IMG/VR virus record: IMGVR_UViG_3300042387_000746
Coordinates: 1-32,997 of that record
From: a virus
DNA: 32,997 bases
Reading direction: 5' to 3' (one strand)
Positions 23,053 to 32,000 of the stretch are shown piece by piece. The stretch's first letter is position 1. Every line of letters begins with the position of its first letter. The notes beneath the pieces were generated by a model that was given only the letters and a program-made list of their open reading frames with translations, searched no databases and was not told the DNA's origin. The position numbers were made by a program, and so were the translations under genes.

Positions 23053-25392
23053 TTATGCGTTAAAACTTGCTCCAGTTGGTAAGATGTTGAAATCAATTAC
23101 TATGAATTCAGCTGTCTTAGCCGGTTGTAAGAAAATTTGTCCTGCTAATATGTTTCTATCAATTACATCAGGTGTGTTATTAGTTTCATCCATAACAACT
23201 CTGAATGCGTATAAACCTTGTCTTTGTTGGATACCCTCTAAGTAAGGATTCACAGTGTTGATAAATCTTCCTCTAGTCGAATCAGTATTTTGTTCAAACA
23301 CTAAGAAACGAGAAGTAGATGCTATAAACTTCTTAACAGTGATAAGTAATCTTCTTACGTTGATTCTATCTAATGCTGAAGCCTTATCTTGCAATGTCTT
23401 CTGTCCAAATGCTACAATACCTTGTCCAGGGAATACAGCTATTGGGTTTACTTTGTTTTCATATAGAGTATCTCTCTCAGCATGCGTTAATCTATTCAAC
23501 ACACTAACTGCTCCTACGATACCACCTCTATTCAAACCAGCAGGTGCGAACCATTCAGCCGCCAATCTATCGTTACTAGCAAATACTGCCGGTAATAATA
23601 CTGATGGAGGTACGGTTGTTAATTTATTTGTGTTTGTATCAACAGTCTTAACCCAAGGATAGTAAGTTGCTACATAGTTTGAATCTACTGCATTTGCTTG
23701 CTCCGTTGCTTCAGTAATAGTATCATCATAATCGTTGAAATCAGCGATATAGAAACAGTCTGCTCTTTCTTCAACCATATCAATTACTTTTGTAGTAATA
23801 GATGGGTGTAAACCTCTAACAATACCAGGAGTTACTACCATATTGATATCATACTCATCAGGATTAGATACAGCGTTAATTGCTTTTGTATATGCTACTG
23901 AACCATTTGCTGTTGATGTAGAACAATTAAATCCTTGCGTATTTGCTGGTCCCCATACACCAAGATCACCAGCTTTAGCTATCTTTACAGTTGGGTTCAT
24001 ACCATCATATCCACCTTGGAATGCTAATACAAATTGTCTCTTAACCATATCAGTTGATGCTGAACCAGTCATTACATATGATAATTGTGAATCAAATGCG
24101 AAATCAACGTTTGCTCCAACTTCTGCATTTATAGGAAGTGGTTTCAAATATTGTTTGTTATCCATTGCCACACCTTCAGTTTCAAAATCAAATCCACTAA
24201 AATATATTGGAGATGATGATGTGTTACCAGTTGATTTTGTTTGATAAACAACTGCTGGTACTGTTAGTGCTTGTGCATTATTTGTTGTTTCGATTGGATT
24301 TGTGTAAGCTCCATGTCCAAATGGTGCTGCTGATACAGGGAATGTTCCAGCTTCTCTAACTTCCACTCTTACATATTTTGATTGATTTGAGTAATCACCA
24401 TTTTCAGTAATTTTACCATTACTATCAATAGTCATATATCTATCACCAATTCTTCTAGCTATGTAGTTAGGAGATGCAGGGTCTAAGTTTACATTATTAT
24501 ATGTTTCAATTACACTCTTTCTCTTATCAGTATCGGAATATCCTCTTACAGTTACAGTGAAAGTTGAGTAATCAGTTCCACCATCTTCACCAGCTGCTTT
24601 AACGTTAGAAATACCAACTTTAAATTTAGTATTGTAGTTAGAACCATGACCCATTGTAGCAAAACGGAAAAGTTCATACCTTACATCACTTACTATTTGA
24701 GATTTAACCCAAGGAGTAAATGCTTCAGAATATGCAGGTGTTGTTTCATCTCCAGTATATTCTTGATTTGGTAATTCTGCTATTGTAATTACAATATTAT
24801 TTCCACCAGAACCGGTAAATGAACTTGCTACATTTTCAAAGTATGTATAAGTGTATGCTTTTTTAGCTCCAAATGGAGATTCGCCAAACACATCTGATAA
24901 ATCGTTAGTAGCAGTTGGTAGTATTGATGCTGATGTAAATACGCCAGATGCTGATAAATGGAATGAACCATCTAATGCATCATTACTTACTACACTAGCT
25001 CCTTCAAAACCATAGTTTTGAAATCCAGTTTCAGTAGAGTATAGTACTCCAATTAGTTTAGTACCAGGTTTATTTGATGCGGATGAACCACTAGCAAATA
25101 TACCTAAAGGTTTAACTTGAGTATAACCACCGATACCAGCTACTCTTACTACAGTTGCACTTCCTGCTTCTGATAGATATCTTTGTACTGCATATTCAGT
25201 ATAATATGTTCCATCAGGCGTTCCGAAGATTTCTTGGAATTCTGATTGTGTTCTCACAATTGTAGGAACGAATGCAGGTCCTTGCTTAAAAGGTCCTATA
25301 AATGCTGCTCCGATTTCTCCAACTCCTTGCGCTATGAAGGATAGGTCATTTTCTCTTGTGAAGACCCCAGGGGATACGATTCTTTCTGCCAT
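23053..25392 (-). CDS. 18: Contractile tail sheath protein (gp18-like), 779 aa
   Basis: The N-terminus (ERIVSPGVFTRENDLSF) is the standard sheath start, followed by GAAFIGPFKQGPAFVPTIV and an EFQEIFGTPDGTYYTEYAVQ region near 50-70. The C-terminal part (about 600-779) has the conserved sheath core: FAPAGLNRGGIVGAV, NPIAVFPGQGIVAFGQKTL, INVRRLLITVKKFIA and a final beta-strand region FIVIDFNILPTGASFNA. It is longer than T4 gp18 (659 aa), with an extended outer domain at about 120-480. The sheath surrounds the tube and contracts to drive it through the envelope. A late-type motif lies 60 nt upstream. Confidence 0.96.
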   Translation of the reverse strand: MAERIVSPGVFTRENDLSFIAQGVGEIGAAFIGPFKQGPAFVPTIVRTQSEFQEIFGTPDGTYYTEYAVQRYLSEAGSATVVRVAGIGGYTQVKPLGIFASGSSASNKPGTKLIGVLYSTETGFQNYGFEGASVVSNDALDGSFHLSASGVFTSASILPTATNDLSDVFGESPFGAKKAYTYTYFENVASSFTGSGGNNIVITIAELPNQEYTGDETTPAYSEAFTPWVKSQIVSDVRYELFRFATMGHGSNYNTKFKVGISNVKAAGEDGGTDYSTFTVTVRGYSDTDKRKSVIETYNNVNLDPASPNYIARRIGDRYMTIDSNGKITENGDYSNQSKYVRVEVREAGTFPVSAAPFGHGAYTNPIETTNNAQALTVPAVVYQTKSTGNTSSSPIYFSGFDFETEGVAMDNKQYLKPLPINAEVGANVDFAFDSQLSYVMTGSASTDMVKRQFVLAFQGGYDGMNPTVKIAKAGDLGVWGPANTQGFNCSTSTANGSVAYTKAINAVSNPDEYDINMVVTPGIVRGLHPSITTKVIDMVEERADCFYIADFNDYDDTITEATEQANAVDSNYVATYYPWVKTVDTNTNKLTTVPPSVLLPAVFASNDRLAAEWFAPAGLNRGGIVGAVSVLNRLTHAERDTLYENKVNPIAVFPGQGIVAFGQKTLQDKASALDRINVRRLLITVKKFIASTSRFLVFEQNTDSTRGRFINTVNPYLEGIQQRQGLYAFRVVMDETNNTPDVIDRNILAGQIFLQPAKTAEFIVIDFNILPTGASFNA

Positions 25393-25451
25393 TTTATTTC
25401 TGCTATTATTGTTTTTAAATGCTAATATTGAGTGTGTACAATATTACCTAT

Positions 25452-25459
25452 ATAAATAT
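25452..25459 (-). promoter_or_regulatory. Late-type promoter motif ATATTTAT upstream of the sheath gene
   Basis: ATATTTAT lies 60 nt upstream of the sheath ATG, directly after the terminator of the 148-aa gene. A TTTG (25482-25479) lies 18 nt farther upstream. Confidence 0.5.
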
Positions 25460-25512
25460 AAAAAAAATACCCAAAACACAAATTTGTTTTTTAAATTTGC
25501 ACTTTGGGTATT
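25459..25512 (-). terminator. Intrinsic terminator after the 148-aa gene
   Basis: A long imperfect stem (ATACCCAAAGTGCAAATTT with AAATTTGTGTTTTGGGTAT) is followed by eight T on the minus strand. It lies about 24 nt after the stop codon of the 148-aa gene. Confidence 0.85.
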
Positions 25513-25535
25513 AAATATATATTTCCACCAATCTA

Positions 25536-25982
25536 TTAAGATGGAGTTCCACCATAAGCTCCTGCCGATGGTATAATATTTGCATCTGCATTTGGTTCTG
25601 GTATACCAGGCGTAACCGAACCAGATGTTGGTGACCAAGGGAATGCCGTTGCATCTACACGCATCTCAACATATTTGGTTTCATTGATTTGTTTTTCAAT
25701 TCTTCCCATAATATGGTCCCAATAATTCATACTTGAATTTGAACCACTTACCACATTCTTAACCCAATCTATTATTTGAGTTTCTGTTAATTCTTGGTAT
25801 GGCGTAAAACTTCCCGTATTTAATTCGGATACTTTAAATGGAGTTGCTCCATCAAAACTTCCCTGATTGCCATCGGCATCAGTTGCTGTCACTTTCCAGT
25901 GAGTTCCTATAATAACATCGGATAAATTATCAGTATTTGATTTTCTTAATCCGGTCAATTGCCATTCATATGTGTATGCCAT
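25536..25982 (-). CDS. Conserved phage structural-region protein, 148 aa
   Basis: The N-terminal 60 residues form a beta-rich module: YEWQLTGLRKSNTDNL, then VIIGTHWKVTATDADGNQGSFDGATPF. The GTDxDGNxGxxxGxTPF type of pattern occurs in small proteins of T4-like marine phages, usually near tail or neck genes (possibly the DUF7936 group; from memory, not checked). A helical segment (ELTETQIIDWVKNVV, near 63-77; YWDHIMGRIEKQI) follows. The Pro/Gly-rich tail ends GAYGGTPS. It lies between fibre and sheath, with its own motif and terminator. Function is unknown. Confidence 0.75.
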   Translation of the reverse strand: MAYTYEWQLTGLRKSNTDNLSDVIIGTHWKVTATDADGNQGSFDGATPFKVSELNTGSFTPYQELTETQIIDWVKNVVSGSNSSMNYWDHIMGRIEKQINETKYVEMRVDATAFPWSPTSGSVTPGIPEPNADANIIPSAGAYGGTPS

Positions 25983-26004
25983 AATTTTGCTTGTTTTATT
26001 TTAT

Positions 26005-26012
26005 ATAAATAT
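26005..26012 (-). promoter_or_regulatory. Late-type promoter motif ATATTTAT
   Basis: This motif is 23 nt upstream of the 148-aa gene, in the gap after the fibre stop codon, within TATATTTATA. Confidence 0.5.
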
Positions 26013-26030
26013 ATTATTTTTTGAAAATAA

Positions 26031-29000
26031 TTATTCTTTTTTGTTTATTAGTATATTATTCAACATTTCTTTGATATCAGAAATTTCTTTATTTTGATTT
26101 TCTATAATTTTTTGTTGTTCTTTTATAGCTTCAACTAATAAAGGTACTACCTTATCATATTCAATTGTTAAATAATTTTCACCAGTTTTAGAACCGATAA
26201 TATTATTGTCTTCATCAAACTTAGTATCAAATGGTGCTAAGTGTACAATTTCAGGTATAACCGATTGTACTTCTTGTGCCGATAGACCTAATTGTACTTT
26301 AGTTTCTTTATAACCAAATGTTTTTGCCAAATCATTATTAACGTAATAGAAACCATTTAATTTAGAAAGTTTTCCTAAAGCATCTTCGATAGGTCCTAAC
26401 TTAGTTTTTAATCTTTCATCAGAATAGTAAGCGATGATGTTATCTTGCGCAAATATCCATCCGTAAGCGTATAAATAGTTAGCGTTCCATCTATAAACCC
26501 TTGAATCAGTTCTACCATAGAAGTAATATCCAGTATCATATCTATCGTAGTAAATGTTTGCTCTAATATCATTTTCAACAAATACTGTATTACCATTGTG
26601 CCAGTTAAGATACATTGGATAACCATTACGAGAGTCAATGTGTAAGTTACCATTTGATGTAAACATACTTGCCCAACCATCAACTCTTTCGTTTGTACCA
26701 ACTCTTAAATAAGCTCCCCAATACCAGTTAGGTCCGTGAAGTGTACCACCTCTCATTCTTAAACCCTGATTATCAGTATTATGTGGGTCTAAATAGTATC
26801 CAGTATCTTGGTTATCATAGAATATAGGTCCTCTTACAGAACCACCTGCTTCTAAGTATTGGTTTACATATACACCCCATCCTCTACAAGACATTCTCTC
26901 CGAACCAGCATAGTACATATAGAAGTTAGTATCCCAATACCAAACCCATCCATATGAATTATCATGCACACCACAATCACCACCTCTACCCATAAAGACG
27001 AATCTACTACGAATACCATATCCACTCCATCCATTTCTACCACCACCATAAGTTGCTATGTTACCATATGAGTTACCCTCACATTCAGGTGACCATATAC
27101 CATGTCCGTATGATTCAAAATACAACCCACAACATCCTTGAGGTCTAAACCAGTTGTTTGCTAATATAGCTGAAAATTGTGAATATCCATTAGGGTTTGC
27201 ATAGTATCCAGTATCATTTCTATCATAGAAAATAGTACTATAAATTCCACCAACACCATAGATATCATATCCATTCATTTCCAAATAACCATAGAATCTC
27301 ATTGGGTTATTTGTGTAATAGTTCATATAGATACTGTGTGAGTATGAATCTATGTGTAAGTTACCACCTAAGAAAATTCTACCATATCCATTTCTAGACC
27401 ATAATACTCCATCTAATCTTATTTCACTAAATTGTGATTGTGAATTAGGGTCTACATAATATCCTGTATTATTTGCATCGTAATACATTCCGGCATATAA
27501 AGCTCCTCCACTACCATCGTTACGGTCATGCATTGCAACAGTTGTCCAACCAGACCAACCACCCCAGGCATTTCTAAATCTTAAGTTACTTATCGGTCCA
27601 CCCACTAACTGCCAACCAGTGTTACTATTTCCACCATATGCATAGTGGAAAGCTTGTGTACCAACCCAATGGCTTGTTCCACTAGGTTGATTTGGTGGGT
27701 TTGACCAAGAATCAATAAAGCCCGAACCCCAAGAGGCCACCGAGTTCATATCAGTAGTTCCCCATCCCATTGAACCTACCCAATAACCAGTATCTCCAGT
27801 ATAATCATTTCTACGGAAGTTACCTCTACCGGTCAATCCAATTCTCATTTTGGAATAATCATCCAATCCATTCCATCTACTATCACCATCACCATTAAAA
27901 TAAAATGAAGTATTGTGGTCATAATATATAGAAGCTCTAACATCAGCATGTGCATATGCACCATGTGACCTCATTGACATTCTATCAGCCCCTGCCCAAT
28001 AAAGGTTTAGTTCAGCTCCACTCATATACCAAACCCAACCTCTAGCCGAATCATGCACACCAACGTTATCACCGGTAGTACTCATAAACGTATAACGAGA
28101 ACCTATACCATATCCACTCCATCCATTTCTACCACCGCCATAAGTTGTGATATGTCCATATGGATTACCTTGTTGTTCTGCTATTACAAATCCTCTACCA
28201 TATGAATTCCAATACATGCCCAACGCACCATTGATATAATACCAATCGTTTATTGTTAACCAGTTAAAGTTAGAACCAGATGCCGGGTCTACATAGTAAC
28301 CTGTATTATTTGAATCATACATTATATATGCGTACAAATAATACCCTGGATTAGAATTACTCATTACAAATTCCAACCATCCAGATGTAGAACCACCCCA
28401 CTTACCTCTTGCCCAATATCTATTAGCAAGAGCATCGTGTGCTCCTACCATCATCCAACCATACGCAGTTCCACCTCCTGATGTTGCATAGTGTTGTCCG
28501 GATACGATACCTTGAGCGTGAACATATCCACCACCTTGTGGGTGACCTGTTCCACCTCCCCAAATATCCCATCCAGCAAAACCACCTTCCCAAGCAGTGT
28601 CCCAGTTACCATAAGATGTACCCCATCCGTTTGTACCAGTCCAATGGTTTGTATCACCAGTAATATCTCTACGATTTCCTCTTTCTCTACCTAAGTTAAA
28701 TGCCCCTCTACGAGTATAATCAGTAACTGCGTAAATATTTGATGTAGATAATGCATCAACATAATATCCTGTATTATCGTAATCATACATTATCTTAGGT
28801 CTAATACCACCACTACCAGGTATTTGTATAGTATTATTACTTTCACCCATGTACATTGTCATAGATGAGTTGTTACCATACCAATGTTGTGCTTCAACTA
28901 CATATGCTGAGAAATCCCAACGAGGTTCATTGTTTACGTTGTTTACTAATTTAATTCTATTACCAACAATATAGTTTGTACGAGATGTTGATGCAAAGTC

Positions 29001-32000
29001 ACCATAGTATCCAGCATCATTTGAATCATAGTAAATTGGAGCGTACATAGCACCTCCAATAGATACAGTGCCACCTATAAATGCTCCACCAGCAAATCCA
29101 AAACGAGAATAAGTTGTACCATTGTTTCTTAATGCTAAGTGATGGTCATATCCACTTCCATACTCATAACCCAATCCGTACATATTACCTAATGGCCAAC
29201 TTTCACCAATTGTCCAAATTACTTTTGATGATGTACCATTAACGTTGTAATCACCCATCAAACCACCACTGTTTCTACTTACCAAATAGTTACTATACCA
29301 CATTCTACCGGCAAAGTTACCTTCATTTAAGTTAGAATAAGAAGCAGGGTCTGTGTAGTATCCCGTGTTGTTATTATCATAAAATATAGGTGAACGCATT
29401 GAACCATATGCCCATAAATTACCAGATGTATCACCTTCTACAACATTACTACCACCAGAATTTCTAAAAATAAAATAGCTTGCGTATTGAAAATACCAGT
29501 TACTACTATGATATTGAATTTTACCTGCAAATTCACCATCCCAAGAAGATGAGTCTGCTCTCCAAGAACCAACAGTTCTTAATGCAGTTGTTGAGTTAGG
29601 GTCTAAGTAATATCCACTATTATTTGAATCATAATAAATTGGCGAATACATAGCATTTCCTGCTTGTATGTTACTACCAGCATAGAATGATAATGGAGTT
29701 CTTAAATTACGAAGGTCACCAGAGATATATGAGTAAGAATCTGATTCAATTGCTACTGAATATCCTTCGCCCACATTCATTACACCATCGTAATATGTAC
29801 CATTTTGTATTTTACGAAGAACAACTTGTCCATAAGACCAAGATGATGAACCATTACCAATTACGATACAATATCTGCCATCTTTAGTACCAACTCTTAC
29901 AGGTTTATCAGTTTGTCCAACTACTTCTGCATTTATGTTATACCACTGTCCATTCCAATTATGTCCACCAACTATTACGGTTGCTGCTGCATTTCCATTA
30001 TATTCATAAATGTCAATATGAGCATGAATCATACCATAGTTACCAGTTCCACCAGGAAATTTGATAACAACTGCTCCAGTTGCACCAGTTGCTCCCCAAT
30101 ATGCCACAGGTCTACCAACTATATTATTCATAGCAATACCACCCGCTATTCTCAATGAAGTTGCGCTTGTATTTGGGTCTAAATAATATGAGGTATTGTT
30201 TCTATCATAGAATATAGCTGAACGTATATCATTTTGATTGATATAAGTTCCATCATTAATTGTTATTGGTGCATTTAAATAAAAGTTTGGTCTATCTGTA
30301 TAGATATGAGCATGACTTGTATTTGCAGGACCAAAGTTTATATAACCAGAATCCGTTCTAAAGTGTACACCCCAAGTTCCAGCCCCATCGAACCTACCAT
30401 TATTAGTTGATGTACCAAATCTTAAAACGTTATATACAGATGTTGATGCAGGGTCTGAATAGTAATTGGTATTATTATAATCATAGAATATAGGAGAACG
30501 TAATGAACCAAATGCAAATAGGTTTGAACTACTATCAATATATCCTCTTTGGCCATTTCCAGTTACAAATTCAATATAAGTTCCATCCGAACCCAATGAT
30601 AAATATGTAGATGAGTAAACACCAGGTCTACCCCAAGCTGCTCCTAATCGTACATCACTAACACCATTACCTTCAGCGTTTTGAACTCTAAATCCACTAT
30701 CATTTGTAGTATATGTTACTCTATTAGATGTACCACCTCTCATTACGAATCCACCATTTGCAGGATTTGTATAATATGTAGTATCATCCGTATCATAGAA
30801 TATTGGTGCATACATTCCACCAGATTCCATTCTAGTAGTAGTACCATAAACATTAATTACACCATTAACCTCCAAACGTTTGTTCATATAGAAAATAGCT
30901 CTATCAGTTTCCATATGGAAATAAGAACTATTCATTGAACCAAAATCACCATATCCAGTTGAAGTTGATATTCTTAATGAATCAGAACTACCCGGTTGTA
31001 ATATTGCGTATCTTTGGTCAGTTGTACCATGCACATATCTAGTTCCAGAATGTAAATGTATCTTTGAATAAGTTTGTTCTGATTTATATAATTTTAATCC
31101 ACAAATATGAACAACACCAACGTTAGATGCATAGTTTATTAATAAAACAGGACTAGCGTATTGTGTACCAGATATAAACTGATTCAAACTTCCACCTACT
31201 CCACGAATTATACCACTTACTTTATACCACTGTCCATCGTTTCTGCTATTGGTATCAAATTCTTCACCAGCAGCACCCCAATATCTTTGTGTATTTCCAA
31301 ATGATGAGTTTGCTGAATTGTACATTGTCCAACCCAAATATAATCTTTGGTCGGTATCACCACCATCAATTACTTTAATCCAACATTCAAAAATATATTC
31401 ACTATTAACATCTACTTTAATTCTTCTACTATCATCAAAACCAAAATATCCAGTTACTTTAAAACAACCTTCAGCTGGTGCTGTATTATCATTAACTTTT
31501 GTAATTACCGTTGAAGTAGTACCCAATTGAGCTCTAACTTCTGCATCTGTCATTTGGTCAGTTATATTATAGAACGAACCATTATCGATATTTGCTGTAT
31601 AGTTTTCAATTGTACCGCCCGTTACAACACTAAATCCTCCTACGTTTATATTTGCAAAAGTAACCGAATCCGTAGTTCTTACGTTTTGGTCCATCGCATA
31701 TAATTCATTAGCTCCTTGCCCAGTATTAACTGTTGCGAATGTTACACCATCAGTAGAACGAACCGGCTGGTCCATTGCGTATAATTCATTAGCTCCTTGT
31801 CCAGTATTAACAGTAGCAAATGTTACACCATCCGTAGTTCTTACGTTTTGGTCCATTGCGTACAATTCATTAGCTCCTTGCCCAGTATTAACTGTTGCGA
31901 ACGTTACTGCATCTGTTGTTTGAACATTTTGATTCATTAAATAAACTTCAGTTGCACCTTGTCCCGTATTAATTGTACCACTAAGAACTACGTTACCACT

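Noticed and set aside
25444-25638. Minus-strand 64-aa ORF across the end of the 148-aa gene
   Set aside because: It is an alternate frame running into the terminator hairpin, has no motif or ribosome-binding site and its sequence is low-complexity.
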